Assembly: GCA_963734435.1 (NCBI GenBank) | Contig: CAVTHA010000002.1 | Location: forward strand, 359,590 to 423,589 | DNA from: Bog-756 sp963734435 | GTDB lineage: Bacteria > Actinomycetota > Acidimicrobiia > Acidimicrobiales > RAAP-2 | Length of the DNA: 64,000 bases | Direction: 5' to 3' | Part shown: piece by piece, positions 1-12,098 of the stretch | Numbering within the stretch: position 1 is the stretch's first letter | Layout of the letters: each line of letters opens with the position of its first letter | Translations under genes and position numbers: made by a program | The notes under the pieces: model-generated | The model's database searches: none | Told to the model about the DNA's origin: nothing | Seen by the model: the letters and a program-made list of their open reading frames with translations, nothing else

Positions 1-2
1 CC

Positions 3-788
3 CCTGAGGCCCTGGTCGAATCGGCCCGGATCGAGTTGGCCTACTTCGACGAGGTCGGGTTCGAGGACGTCAAGATCTCGGTCAAGGCTTCGTCGGTTCC
101 GCTCATGATCGAGTCCTACCGGCTGGCTGCCGAGACGTTCGACCGCCCCCTCCACCTCGGGGTGACCGAAGCCGGACCCCCTCCGGCCGGTCTGCTCAAA
201 GGGACCGCCGGCATCGCCACGCTGCTGGCTGAAGGGATCGGCGACACCATCCGCTATTCGCTCACCGCCGACCCGGTCGAAGAGGCGCGGGCCGGACGGC
301 AGCTGCTCGAGGCGCTCGGCCTGCGTGAGCGCAAGGGGCTCGACCTCATTGCTTGTCCGAGCTGCGGCCGGGCGGAGGTCGACGTGATCGCGGTGGCCAG
401 TGCCGCCCAGCGCGCCCTCGAGGAACGGAGCCTCCCGATCCAGGTGGCGGTCATGGGTTGCGTGGTCAACGGCCCGGGCGAGGCCCGGGAGGCCGACCTC
501 GGGATCGCCGCCGGCCGCCGGCGCGGCCACCTCTTCATCAAGGGGAAGATCGTTCGGGTGGTCCCCGAGGACGAGATGGTCGACGCCTTGGTGGCCGAAG
601 CCGAGCGGCTGGTCGCCGACGGGGTCGAGGCCAGGTTGGCGGCGGCCGACCCCGAGGCCGAGGCCGAGGCCGAGTCCGATCGCCGGGCCCTGATCGAGAC
701 CCAGGGCGAGGATGCCAACGCCTCGGAGGCCCGAGTGGAGCTCATTCGCAAGAAGTACGGGGCGGCAGACGCCGACCCCGACGGCTAG
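3..788 (+). CDS. ispG: 4-hydroxy-3-methylbut-2-enyl diphosphate synthase, 3' part
   Basis: IspG (GcpE) is the 4Fe-4S enzyme that makes HMBPP from MEcPP in the non-mevalonate isoprenoid pathway. The frame is open to the left window edge, so the N-terminal TIM barrel is missing. The visible part has the C-terminal Fe-S domain: the CPSCG pair and the GCVVNGPGEA motif, which supplies the third cysteine and the conserved Asn-Gly-Pro-Gly-Glu stretch. A Glu/Ala-rich tail of about 50 residues follows, longer than in many homologues. proS begins about 76 bp downstream on the same strand. The family call is firm; only the start is unseen. Confidence 0.95.
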   Translation, partial: PEALVESARIELAYFDEVGFEDVKISVKASSVPLMIESYRLAAETFDRPLHLGVTEAGPPPAGLLKGTAGIATLLAEGIGDTIRYSLTADPVEEARAGRQLLEALGLRERKGLDLIACPSCGRAEVDVIAVASAAQRALEERSLPIQVAVMGCVVNGPGEAREADLGIAAGRRRGHLFIKGKIVRVVPEDEMVDALVAEAERLVADGVEARLAAADPEAEAEAESDRRALIETQGEDANASEARVELIRKKYGAADADPDG

Positions 789-864
789 CGGTCCGGACAC
801 GCCGGTCCGCTCTGAAGATCGGGGCCCCCGGGGCCGGAGCGGTCCGACAGTAGGATCGCCGACC

Positions 865-2583
865 ATGCGCATGTCCCGGCTGCTCCTCCGCACCCTGCGC
901 GAAGCGCCGGTCGACGCCGAGGTAGCCAGCCACCGGCTGCTGGTGCGGGCCGGGTACATCCGCCGCCTGGCCTCGGGGGTCTACAGCTTCCTCCCGCTCG
1001 GCCAGCGGGCCCTCCGCCGCATCGAGGAGGTCGTCCGTGAGGAGCTCGACGCTTCCGGCTGCCAGGAGGTGCTGCTCCCGGTCCTCCATCCGATCGAGCT
1101 CTGGGAGCAGTCCGGGCGGGCGGCCCTGTTCGGCACCGACTCCCTACCGGCCATCACCGTCGAGGCGCGGGGCGGCACCTTCGTCCTCGGCCCGACCCAC
1201 GAGGAGGTGGCCACCGTCACCGTCGGGTCAGAGGTGGACTCCTACCGACAGCTGCCGCTCACCGTCTACCAGATCCAGGTCAAGTTCAGGGACGAGGCCC
1301 GACCCCGCTTCGGGCTGCTCCGAACCCGGGAGCTGATCATGGCCGACGCCTACTCCTTCGACGTGGACAAGGAGGCCATGCAACGCTCCTACCGCACCGT
1401 GTTCGACGCCTACTTGCGGATCCTCGGGCGCCTCGGCCTGCAGGCGGTCCCGGTCGAGGCCCAGTCCGGAGCCATCGGGGGCGACGTCAACCATGAGTTC
1501 ATGGTGCCCTCCGCCGTGGGGGAGGACCACTTCGTGCGCTGCCCGTCCTGCGGGTACGCCGCCAATATCGAGGCGGCCACCCGGTCCGTCGCCGACTCGC
1601 CGGGCCGGGACAACGGTGCCGGCGAAGCCCCGATGGTCGAGCGCCACACCCCGGGCCGGTCGGGCATCGCCGACGTGGTCGACTTCTTCGCCGAGCACGG
1701 CTCGACCGGGGTCACCCGGGCCGACTTCCTGAAGAGCATGGCGGTCATCGACGACCAGGGTCGGGCCACCCTCCTGCTGGTGCCCGGCGACCGGGAGGCC
1801 CGACTGCCCAGCGGCTGGCGGCTGTTCGACGAAGCCGACTTCGCCGCCCACCCCAGCCTGGTCAAGGGGTATGTGGGCCCCGCCGACCAGCAGCAGCACG
1901 GGATCCGGGTGGTGGGCGATCTGGAGATCAAGGCCAGAGGGCCCTGGATCGTCGGGGCCAACCGCCCCGATCACCACGCCACCGGGGCGGTGCCCGGCCG
2001 CGACTTCTCGGTGGACGAGTGGGGCTCGTACGCCGAGGTGGGTACCGGCGACGCCTGTCCGCGGTGCGGGCAGGCGGTCGAGCTGGTCCGTTCGGTCGAG
2101 GCCGCCCACACCTTCCAGCTCGGGTACAAATACTCCGAGGTCATGGAGGGAGCGACCTTCGCCAACGAGGATGGTGACGAGGCGCAATTCTCGATGGGCT
2201 GCTACGGGATGGGGGTGAGCCGGCTGCTGGCCGTGGTGGCCGAGGAGCACCACGACGAGCGTGGACTGGTCTGGCCGCCGGCCGTCTCCCCCTACCAGGT
2301 CCATCTGACCGCTCTTGGCGCCGGGCGGGCCCCGGAGGTGGGTGAGGCCGCCGACCGGCTGTACGAGCGCCTGATGGCGGCCGGAGTCGAGGTCCTCTAC
2401 GACGACCGGGACGTGTCACCAGGGGTCAAGTTCGCCGATGCCGATCTCATCGGGGTGCCGGTCCGGTTGGTGGTGGGGTCCAAGGGCTTGGCCCGGGGCG
2501 TCGTCGAGTGGCGGTCCCGGCTGTCCGGCGAGGAGCGCGAGCTTGCGCTGGCGTCGGCGGTCGAGGAGCTCGCCGGGGTCTGA
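865..2583 (+). CDS. proS: Prolyl-tRNA synthetase
   Basis: Class II aminoacyl-tRNA synthetase that charges tRNA-Pro, bacterial type with the editing insertion. The 572-residue protein has motif 2 at about residues 141-156 (FRDEARPRFG...RTRE), GPTHEE just before it, an INS-like editing segment around residues 190-370, and motif 3 (GCYGMGVSRLL) near 440, followed by the anticodon-binding domain. The open frame extends upstream into ispG, but ATG at 865 gives the normal N-terminus (MRMSRLLLRTLREAP), so that start was chosen; ATG at 871 is an alternative. It lies between ispG and the rimP operon, which has its own promoter. Confidence 0.95.
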   Translation: MRMSRLLLRTLREAPVDAEVASHRLLVRAGYIRRLASGVYSFLPLGQRALRRIEEVVREELDASGCQEVLLPVLHPIELWEQSGRAALFGTDSLPAITVEARGGTFVLGPTHEEVATVTVGSEVDSYRQLPLTVYQIQVKFRDEARPRFGLLRTRELIMADAYSFDVDKEAMQRSYRTVFDAYLRILGRLGLQAVPVEAQSGAIGGDVNHEFMVPSAVGEDHFVRCPSCGYAANIEAATRSVADSPGRDNGAGEAPMVERHTPGRSGIADVVDFFAEHGSTGVTRADFLKSMAVIDDQGRATLLLVPGDREARLPSGWRLFDEADFAAHPSLVKGYVGPADQQQHGIRVVGDLEIKARGPWIVGANRPDHHATGAVPGRDFSVDEWGSYAEVGTGDACPRCGQAVELVRSVEAAHTFQLGYKYSEVMEGATFANEDGDEAQFSMGCYGMGVSRLLAVVAEEHHDERGLVWPPAVSPYQVHLTALGAGRAPEVGEAADRLYERLMAAGVEVLYDDRDVSPGVKFADADLIGVPVRLVVGSKGLARGVVEWRSRLSGEERELALASAVEELAGV

Positions 2584-2611
2584 GCCCGGTCGAAATTCGC
2601 ACGTCGCGGCG

Positions 2612-2640
2612 TTTACAGCCCGAAGGGCCCCTGGTATACT
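2612..2640 (+). promoter_or_regulatory. Sigma70-type promoter for the rimP-nusA-infB operon
   Basis: A -35 box TTTACA (2612-2617) and a -10 box TATACT (2635-2640) are separated by exactly 17 bp, a near-consensus housekeeping promoter in otherwise GC-rich DNA. It lies just after proS and points toward rimP, giving a leader of roughly 150 nt. Assigned from sequence match only. Confidence 0.7.
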
Positions 2641-2680
2641 TTCGCACCTGCCGTTCGGTTGGAGTGAGGTGACGCTGCTG

Positions 2681-2712
2681 AAGCGTGGGCGGACAGCCCA
2701 CGCTTTTGTTTT
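2681..2712 (+). terminator. Intrinsic terminator inside the rimP leader
   Basis: AAGCGTGGGC (2681-2690), a five-base loop and GCCCACGCTT (2696-2705) form a perfect 10-bp stem, followed directly by TTTTGTTTT. This is a textbook rho-independent terminator, but it lies downstream of the promoter at 2612-2640 and upstream of rimP. Transcripts from that promoter must therefore read through it to express rimP-nusA-infB, which suggests attenuation. Confidence 0.85.
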
Positions 2713-2800
2713 GTCAGAAACGCTTCCGATGAAGGTGCAGAGCAGGTTATGACAGGAACAAAACGGCAGCGCCGGCACCGGGGAGGAGGCAGCGCATCAC

Positions 2801-3334
2801 ATGGACGATCTGTATGCCACGCTCCAGCCGGTGATGGATGCAGCCGGTCTCGAATTGGTCGATGTGGAGTTGCGGTCGGGCGTCCTTCTGGTCACGGTGG
2901 ACCGGGACGGCGGGGTGGACCTCGATGCGCTGACCGAGGCCAACCGGTCGGCGTCGGCCCTGCTGGACCAGCTCGACCCCATCCCCGGTAGGTACGCGCT
3001 CGAGGTTTCGAGCCCCGGAGTCGAGCGCACGCTGCGCACGCCGACCCACTTCTCGCGGGCGGTGGGTGAGACGGTGACGGTCAAGACCCGGCCCCAGGTC
3101 GCAGGCGATCGCCGGCTACGGGGTCGGCTGCTGGCCGCCGACGACCGCGGGTTCGAGTTGGCCCTCGAGAGTGGCGGGGAACCGGTGCGGCTCGGCTACG
3201 GCGATATCGACCGGGCGCGCACGGTGTTCGAGTGGGGCGGAGCCCCACGGCCGGGAGCACGCCACCATGACGACGAGCGCACGAGCGCCACACCGACCGG
3301 GAGGAAGAAGAGGAAGCAGGTCGCATCCCGATGA
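2801..3334 (+). CDS. rimP: Ribosome maturation factor RimP
   Basis: RimP assists maturation of the 30S subunit. The 177-residue protein shows the family pattern: an N-terminal alpha/beta domain with GLELVDVEL and LLVTVDRDGGVDLD, the YALEVSSPGVERTL signature at about residues 65-78, and a C-terminal SH3-like barrel. A Lys/Arg-rich tail follows. A GGAGGAG motif lies about 12 bases before the ATG. The stop overlaps the nusA start (ATGA), implying translational coupling, and rimP-nusA adjacency is the classic arrangement. Confidence 0.95.
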   Translation: MDDLYATLQPVMDAAGLELVDVELRSGVLLVTVDRDGGVDLDALTEANRSASALLDQLDPIPGRYALEVSSPGVERTLRTPTHFSRAVGETVTVKTRPQVAGDRRLRGRLLAADDRGFELALESGGEPVRLGYGDIDRARTVFEWGGAPRPGARHHDDERTSATPTGRKKRKQVASR

Positions 3335-4608
3335 GCAAGCCGAATTTCGAGTTCCTCGACGCGCTGGGCCAGATCGCGCGCGACAAGGGCATCTCGGTCG
3401 AGACCCTTCTCGATGCCCTGGCCAACGCGCTGGTGGCCGCCTACAAGCGCCGGCCTGATGCCGCCGAGGAGGCGGTGGTCACCATCGACCCCGAGTCGGG
3501 CGAGATCCGCGTCTACGGCCAGGAGCTCGACGACGAGGGCAACGTCATCCGCGAATGGGACGACACCCCGGACGACTTCGGGCGGATCGCCGCCCAGACA
3601 GCCAAGCAGGTCATCCTGCAACGGATCCGCGAGGTCGAGCGGGACCTCAAGTACGAGGAGTACGCCGGACGCGAAGGCGACATCGTGACCGGCATCGTGC
3701 AGCAGACCGACAACCGGTACACCTTGTTGGACCTGGGGAAGGTGGAGGCCCTGCTGCCCCAGGCCGAGCAGGTCTCCTACGAGCGCTACGAGCACGGCGC
3801 CAGGCTCAAGGCCTACATCGTGGAGGTCCGCAAGACGACCAAGGGACCCCAGATCGTGGTCAGCCGCAGCCACCCGGGCCTGATCAAGCGGCTGTTCGAG
3901 CTCGAGGTGCCCGAGATCTCCTCCGGGGCGGTGGAGATCAAGGCGGCGGCCCGCGAGCCGGGGCACCGGACCAAGATCGCGGTGTGGTCGAACGACCCGA
4001 ATGTGGACCCGGTCGGCGCCTGCGTCGGGGCCCGGGGCTCGCGGGTCCGGATGGTCACCAACGAGCTCCGGGGTGAACGGGTCGACGTGGTTCCCTACTC
4101 GGACGACCCGGTGGAGCTCATCCAGTCGGCCCTGGCCCCGGCCCGGGTGCGCGAGGTCCGTCTGGACGACGATACGGGGACCGCCACCGTCATCGTGAGC
4201 GACTATCAACTCTCGCTGGCCATCGGCAAGGAGGGGCAGAACGCCCGGCTGGCCGCCAGGCTGACCGGGTGGCGGATCGACATCAAGAGCGAGACCCAGT
4301 TGGCCGAGGAGGAATCCGGTTACGCCGGAGAGGAGTGGGCCGAGGGCGAGTGGATCCAGAACGAGGCCGGCGAGATGGTCTGGCAGCCGGCCGAAGGGGG
4401 CACGGCGGTGTCGGCGGCCGAGTGGTCGAAGGGGGTGGACGGAGCCGAGCCCGCCCCGGTGGAGGTGGAGGTACCCGCCGGTCAGGACGCCGATGGCGGG
4501 GATGCGGGTGACCGGGCCGGCGTGACGGCCGCGGCCGAAGCGAACGCCCCGGGCACGGAGTCCCCCGGTTCGGCCGGCGTCGCATCGGGGGAGGGGAGCC
4601 CGGCATAG
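3331..4608 (+). CDS. nusA: Transcription termination/antitermination factor NusA
   Basis: NusA binds RNA polymerase and modulates pausing, termination and antitermination. In the 425 residues one sees the N-terminal RNAP-binding domain (about 1-125), an S1 domain beginning near EGDIVTGIVQQ (about 130-200), and two KH domains with GACVGARGSRV and SLAIGKEGQNARLA. There are no C-terminal acidic repeat domains; instead there is an Ala/Glu-rich, probably disordered tail of about 90 residues. The ATG overlaps the rimP stop. NusA could act on the terminator in the leader of its own operon, which is inference. Confidence 0.95.
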   Translation: MSKPNFEFLDALGQIARDKGISVETLLDALANALVAAYKRRPDAAEEAVVTIDPESGEIRVYGQELDDEGNVIREWDDTPDDFGRIAAQTAKQVILQRIREVERDLKYEEYAGREGDIVTGIVQQTDNRYTLLDLGKVEALLPQAEQVSYERYEHGARLKAYIVEVRKTTKGPQIVVSRSHPGLIKRLFELEVPEISSGAVEIKAAAREPGHRTKIAVWSNDPNVDPVGACVGARGSRVRMVTNELRGERVDVVPYSDDPVELIQSALAPARVREVRLDDDTGTATVIVSDYQLSLAIGKEGQNARLAARLTGWRIDIKSETQLAEEESGYAGEEWAEGEWIQNEAGEMVWQPAEGGTAVSAAEWSKGVDGAEPAPVEVEVPAGQDADGGDAGDRAGVTAAAEANAPGTESPGSAGVASGEGSPA

Positions 4609-4613
4609 TCTCG

Positions 4614-4898
4614 GTGAGGACCTGCGTCGGGTGCCGGCGGAGGCGTCCCCTGGACGAGCTGGTCAGGGTGGCCCGTGATCGCAGCGGTCGGCTGGTGCTC
4701 GGGCGCGACCACCCCGGCCGTGGGGCGTGGTTGTGCCGGGAATCTGCCGCGTGTGTGGACCGGGCCATCGGGCGGAGGGCGTTCGACCGGGCCTTTCGAG
4801 TTCATCTGCAGGACGGCCAGGTGGACCGGGACTGCCTGACCGCCGGCCCCGCTCCGGCCTCGGCCAAGGGCGGGGGCTCGGAGGGTCCGGCTCGATGA
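4614..4898 (+). CDS. ylxR: YlxR family RNA-binding protein (DUF448)
   Basis: Small basic protein of 94 residues that starts RTCVGCRRRRP, the YlxR signature, and keeps a second part with RGAWLC and a following cysteine. YlxR proteins sit between nusA and infB in many bacteria and are thought to bind RNA or modulate nucleoid and RNase P functions. The GTG start lies 5 bases after the nusA stop and gives the usual short N-terminus. The position between nusA and infB supports the call. Confidence 0.88.
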   Translation: MRTCVGCRRRRPLDELVRVARDRSGRLVLGRDHPGRGAWLCRESAACVDRAIGRRAFDRAFRVHLQDGQVDRDCLTAGPAPASAKGGGSEGPAR

Positions 4899-4966
4899 TG
4901 TGCGAGGATAGAGGCTCGTATGTGCGCACCGGCACCTACGACGTGAATGAAGGGCTGTAACAGGCG

Positions 4967-7849
<2,883 letters not shown>

Positions 7850-7917
7850 GACCGGGCCGCCCCGGGTGGGCCGCCGGGGCACGGTCGCCATTGCTTGGCG
7901 GCGGGAGCGGAGGTGCA

Positions 7918-8325
7918 GTGTCCAATCGTCGCCAGGACAACCGGGGAACCGCCCCCTACCCCCGGGCGCTCCGGGTCAACCAAGTGCTCCGCCAGGTGCT
8001 GGCCGAGGAGCTCGAGCGGCTGGCTGACGCCGACGAACGCCTCCGCATGGTGACGGTGACGGCGGTCGAGACCGCCGCCGACCTCCGCCACGCCCGGGTG
8101 TATCTCAGCTCCCTGTCCGATGACGCGGCCGAGGCGCTGGCCGAGCGGCGGAGGCAGCTCCAGCGCCAGGTCGGGCGCCAGGTGCGGATGAAGCGGACCC
8201 CCCAGCTGGAGTTCGGCGTCGACCCGGCGATCGTGGCCGGCGGGCGCGTCGACGACGCCTTGCGCCGGATCCGTGGCCAGGGGCCGGCCGAGGGCCCCGG
8301 CGCCCGGCCCATCCCCGAGTCGTGA
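7918..8325 (+). CDS. rbfA: Ribosome-binding factor A
   Basis: RbfA is a KH-like cold-shock ribosome assembly factor for the 30S subunit. The 135-residue protein begins at GTG 7918 after a GGAG-rich ribosome-binding site and shows the family features: VLAEELERLAD, VTVTAVETAADLRHARVYLS, and the C-terminal segment MKRTPQLEFGVDPAI. The same frame is open far upstream through infB, but that stretch is antisense-like shadow, so the GTG next to the ribosome-binding site is preferred. The stop overlaps the truB start (GTGA). Confidence 0.93.
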   Translation: MSNRRQDNRGTAPYPRALRVNQVLRQVLAEELERLADADERLRMVTVTAVETAADLRHARVYLSSLSDDAAEALAERRRQLQRQVGRQVRMKRTPQLEFGVDPAIVAGGRVDDALRRIRGQGPAEGPGARPIPES

Positions 8326-9218
8326 GCCGGGCCACCCCTGTCGACCCGGTGACCGGCGTGGTCGTGGTGGACAAGGAGGCCGGCTGGACCTCCCACGACG
8401 TCGTCGCCCGCTGCCGGCGGATCTTCGGGCAGCGCAGGGTCGGGCATGCCGGCACCCTCGACCCGGATGCAACCGGCGTGCTCGTCGTGGGTCTCGGGCG
8501 TGCCACCCGGCTCATGCGGTTCCTCACCGCCCTCCGGAAGACCTATGAGGCCGAGGTGGTGCTCGGCACGGCCACGTCGACCCTCGACGCCTCCGGCGAG
8601 ATCACCGGGACCTGGGACATGCATCGGGTACGGCTGTCCGACGTGCGGAGGGCCGCCCGTGGCCTGACCGGTCCCATCGACCAGATGCCGCCCATGGTGT
8701 CGGCGGTCAAGGTCGGTGGCCGGCGGCTCCATGCCTTGGCCCGGGAGGGCGTGGAAGTCGAGCGAGCGGCCCGCCCGGTTATCGTCCACCGGTTCGCGGT
8801 AGCCCCGGGCCTGACCCCGGGGGTGTTCCGCATCGAGGTGGAATGCTCCTCGGGCACGTACGTCCGGGTGCTGGCGGCCGACCTCGGGGCGGCGCTGGGT
8901 GGAGGTGCCCACCTCCGTAATCTTCGCCGGACCGGCGTGGGGTCGTTCTCGGTGGAGGAGGCCCACCTCATCGACGAGCTCCGTCCCACGGCGGTGCTCA
9001 CGCCGGCCGAGGCCCTCCGCGACCTCGACCAGGTGGTGGTGGACTCAGAGGTGCGGCGCCATGTAGCCCGGGGCCTGGCCCTCGACCGGGTCCCGCTCGG
9101 AGTGACCGGGGACGGACCCTGGGGGCTGGTCGACGAACGCGATCGGTTGCTGGCGGTGTACGAAGCCACTGATACGGACCGGATCCGTCCGGCCGTGGTG
9201 CTCGAGGCGGCCGGCTGA
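8322..9218 (+). CDS. truB: tRNA pseudouridine(55) synthase TruB
   Basis: Makes pseudouridine 55 in the T loop of tRNAs. The 298-residue protein has the TruB catalytic motif GHAGTLDPDATGVL with the catalytic Asp at about residue 47, the KTYEAEVVLG strand, and a C-terminal PUA-like segment. It starts at a GTG overlapping the rbfA stop, so the two are translationally coupled. It is the last gene of the tightly spaced operon that starts at rimP; ribF follows after 74 bp. Confidence 0.95.
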   Translation: MSRATPVDPVTGVVVVDKEAGWTSHDVVARCRRIFGQRRVGHAGTLDPDATGVLVVGLGRATRLMRFLTALRKTYEAEVVLGTATSTLDASGEITGTWDMHRVRLSDVRRAARGLTGPIDQMPPMVSAVKVGGRRLHALAREGVEVERAARPVIVHRFAVAPGLTPGVFRIEVECSSGTYVRVLAADLGAALGGGAHLRNLRRTGVGSFSVEEAHLIDELRPTAVLTPAEALRDLDQVVVDSEVRRHVARGLALDRVPLGVTGDGPWGLVDERDRLLAVYEATDTDRIRPAVVLEAAG

Positions 9219-9292
9219 TCGGGTGCGCGGCGGTGCGACCGTGCCCGGGCAGGCCCCGATCGGTCCACCCCCGGCGATAACCTTCCTGCTGG

Positions 9293-10252
9293 ATGGACAT
9301 CGTGACCGATCTCTCGACCTCCCCACCCTCGCGGCGCGGCAGCGCGGTGACCATCGGGGCCTACGACGGCGTGCACCTGGGGCACCGGGCGCTGCTCGGT
9401 CGGCTACGGGCCCGGGCCGAGGCCGAGGGGCTGTCCACCGTGGTGGTCACCTTCGACCGACACCCGGCCACCGTGGTCCGACCGGAGTCGGCGCCCTGCC
9501 AGCTCTGTGATCTCGCCCAGAAGCTCGAGCTGCTCGAGACGGCGGGTGCCGATCGAACGGTGGTGATTCCCTTCGACAGCGAACGTGCCAACGAGACGGC
9601 CGAGGACTTCGTCACCGAAGTGCTGGTGACCGGGCTCGATGCCCGGCTGGTGGTGGTGGGCGAGGACTTCCACTTCGGCCACGGCCGGAAGGGCAATGTG
9701 GCCCTGCTGGAGGAGATGGGATCGACAGCCGGGTTCGAGGTCGAAGGGGTCTCGCTGGAGGCCGATGGCCGGGGGCGGGGGGAGCCCGAGGCCATCTCGT
9801 CGACGAGGATCCGTCGCCTGGTCGCCGACGGCCGGGTCGAGGCCGCCGCCGCCCTGCTCGGCCGACCCCACCAGGTGAGGGGGCCGGTGGTGCACGGCGA
9901 CCACCGCGGGACGGCCGACCTCGGTTTCCCGACCGCCAACATCGCCGTCCCCGGCGGCATCTGCCTGCCCGCCACCGGCATTTACGCCGGGTGGTACGAG
10001 CGCCCGGACGGTTCCCGGTGGGAGGCGGCCATCTCCGTCGGACGCCGGCCGACGTTCTACGGCAGTGAGGGCGACCTGCTGGTCGAGGCGTACCTCATCG
10101 ACTTCTCGGGTGACCTGTACGGCGAGGAGGCCCGGCTCTCGTTCGTCGCCCGCCTGCGTGACGAGGAGGCGTTCGACACCGTCGAGGCGCTGGTCGCCCA
10201 AATGGAAGGCGACGTGGCGGACGCCAGGGCCCGTCTCGCCCCCGAGGGGTGA
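9293..10252 (+). CDS. ribF: Bifunctional riboflavin kinase / FAD synthetase
   Basis: Converts riboflavin to FMN and then FAD. The N-terminal FAD synthetase half shows GAYDGVHLGHRAL (nucleotidyltransferase HxGH-type motif) and VVVGEDFHFGHGRKGN, with ISSTRIR before the junction. The C-terminal riboflavin kinase half has the DLGFPTANI motif and a terminal segment LSFVARLRDEEAFD. The length of 319 residues fits the family. It is commonly next to truB, as here. It runs convergently into an acyl-CoA synthetase gene with only 1 bp between the stop codons. Confidence 0.94.
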   Translation: MDIVTDLSTSPPSRRGSAVTIGAYDGVHLGHRALLGRLRARAEAEGLSTVVVTFDRHPATVVRPESAPCQLCDLAQKLELLETAGADRTVVIPFDSERANETAEDFVTEVLVTGLDARLVVVGEDFHFGHGRKGNVALLEEMGSTAGFEVEGVSLEADGRGRGEPEAISSTRIRRLVADGRVEAAAALLGRPHQVRGPVVHGDHRGTADLGFPTANIAVPGGICLPATGIYAGWYERPDGSRWEAAISVGRRPTFYGSEGDLLVEAYLIDFSGDLYGEEARLSFVARLRDEEAFDTVEALVAQMEGDVADARARLAPEG

Positions 10253-10253
10253 G

Positions 10254-12074
10254 TCAGGTGCCGAGCAACTCGGTCCGCAGCTGCCGCTTGAGGACCTTGC
10301 CGGCCGGGTTGCGGGGGAGGGGCTCGCTTCGGAACCAGAACCGGGTGGGCACGTTGAAGGCGGCCAGCCGCTCGCCTACGAACCGGGCGAGCTCGTCGCC
10401 GGCCACCTGTTCACCGGGCCTCAACACGACGACCGCCCCCACCTCCTCGCCGAGGACCGGGTGGGGGATACCGATCACTGCGCAGTCGGCCACCGCCGGG
10501 TGCTCGTAGAGGGCGTCCTCGACCTCCACGCAGTACACGTTCTCCCCGCCGCGGATGATCATGTCCTTGGCCCGGTCCACGATGTGGACGTAGCCCTCGT
10601 CGTCGATGCGGGCCACATCCCCGGTGTGCAGCCAGCCGCGGGTGAACGAAGCGGTCGTGTCGGCGGGACGGTTCCAGTAGCCCCGGACCACGTTCGGGCC
10701 TTTGATCCACAGCTCGCCGGTTCGATCCGGGTCGGGAGGCTGATCGGCCGGCGGCTCGTCCCTGTCGTAGTCCTCGGGCACCACCGCCACGTCGCAGACC
10801 GGCGCCGGTGGCCCAACGCTGTCCGGCTTGCGCACATAGTCGTCGCCGGCGTTCATGGTGGTCATCGCCGAGGTCTCGGTCAGGCCGTAGCCGTTGCCGG
10901 GTGCCCCACCGGGGAAGTGCTCCTTGATCCGGCGGACGAGGTCGGGGGGGCAAGGCGCCCCGCCGTAGGAGATCGATCGCACCGACGACGTGTCGCGCTT
11001 CGAGAAGTTGGGTGAGTCGATCACCTGCATGACCATGGCCGGCACCCCGCCGAAGATGGTGATGCGCTCGCGCTCGATGAGCTCGAGGGCCCGCTCCGGG
11101 TCGAAGTGGTGCATCATCACCAACTTGCCTCCGGCGGCGGTGTTGGAGACGAGGATGGCGTGGCACCCGGTGGCGTGGAACAGCGGCACCGACAGCAGGT
11201 TGGCGTTCTGGGTGCCGCCCGCCACGTCTGCGAGCTCACCGCTCCGACGCAGCGTGCCGACGGTCGCCACGAAGAACAGGTTCATCAGGTTGGAGACACT
11301 GTTGCGGTGGGAGCCGACTGCTCCCTTGGGGCGCCCGGTGGTCCCCGACGTGTAGAAGATGGTGGCGTCGTCGTCCGGCTCGATGGCCACCTCGGGGAGA
11401 GCGTCCTCCTCGGAGAGCCGCGCTGTGAGCGCGGCGAAGGGGACCACGGGCAGCGGCTCCCGACCCGACCTCGGCACGGTCCCAGCCTCGGACAGGCGGC
11501 GACGGCCGTCCGCACCGGGCTCTTCGCAGCACGCGATCATGGCCCGGAGGGCACCGATCTCGTCGAGATGGGGCGCGATGCGCGCCCGGCGCTCCTCGTC
11601 GACGAAGACCACGGTGGTGCCCGAATCGGCCAGCCCGTAGGCGAGCTCCGGCCCCGTCCACCAGGCATTGAGCGGGACCACCACCGCTCCGGCGGCGATC
11701 GAGGCCCAGAAGGCCATCACCCACTCGGGCAGGTTGCGCATGGCGATGGCCACCCGGTCACCCTTGGCGATGCCGAACCGATCGGTCAGAGCCCGGGCCA
11801 CGCCGGCCACGGCATGGAAGTGCTCGGCGAAGGTGATCCGCTCGTCCTCGTAGACCAGGAAGTCGTTGTCCCCGTGGTGGGCCGAGAGCTCGAGCACCGT
11901 CCGCAACGTGCGCGGCGCGGTCTTCCAGGTGCGGGTGGTGATGCCGCGGATGTCCAGCTCCTCCATCTCGAACGCCTGACCGGGTGCGGTCAAGGTCGCC
12001 GTGGCCTGGGCCAGGGTCGGGATAGCGGACCGTGGGGTTGAACCGTCAGTGTGTTGGTCGGCGGGGCCGGCCAT
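10254..12074 (-). CDS. AMP-dependent acyl-CoA synthetase (fatty-acid CoA ligase)
   Basis: ANL-superfamily enzyme that activates a carboxylic acid through an acyl-AMP to the CoA thioester. In 606 residues it shows the P-loop YTSGTTGRPKG (about 241-251), the YGLTETSA motif, GELWIKGPNVVRGYW, the hinge region GWLHTGDVARIDDEGY...DRAKDMIIRGGENVY, and the C-terminal PRNPAGKVLKR with the catalytic Lys. The substrate is not readable from motifs; medium or long-chain fatty acids are likely. It lies 24 bp downstream of orn on the same strand and may be cotranscribed with it. Confidence 0.9.
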   Translation of the reverse strand: MAGPADQHTDGSTPRSAIPTLAQATATLTAPGQAFEMEELDIRGITTRTWKTAPRTLRTVLELSAHHGDNDFLVYEDERITFAEHFHAVAGVARALTDRFGIAKGDRVAIAMRNLPEWVMAFWASIAAGAVVVPLNAWWTGPELAYGLADSGTTVVFVDEERRARIAPHLDEIGALRAMIACCEEPGADGRRRLSEAGTVPRSGREPLPVVPFAALTARLSEEDALPEVAIEPDDDATIFYTSGTTGRPKGAVGSHRNSVSNLMNLFFVATVGTLRRSGELADVAGGTQNANLLSVPLFHATGCHAILVSNTAAGGKLVMMHHFDPERALELIERERITIFGGVPAMVMQVIDSPNFSKRDTSSVRSISYGGAPCPPDLVRRIKEHFPGGAPGNGYGLTETSAMTTMNAGDDYVRKPDSVGPPAPVCDVAVVPEDYDRDEPPADQPPDPDRTGELWIKGPNVVRGYWNRPADTTASFTRGWLHTGDVARIDDEGYVHIVDRAKDMIIRGGENVYCVEVEDALYEHPAVADCAVIGIPHPVLGEEVGAVVVLRPGEQVAGDELARFVGERLAAFNVPTRFWFRSEPLPRNPAGKVLKRQLRTELLGT

Positions 12075-12098
12075 GGGGACTCCTCTCGATGGTGACCG

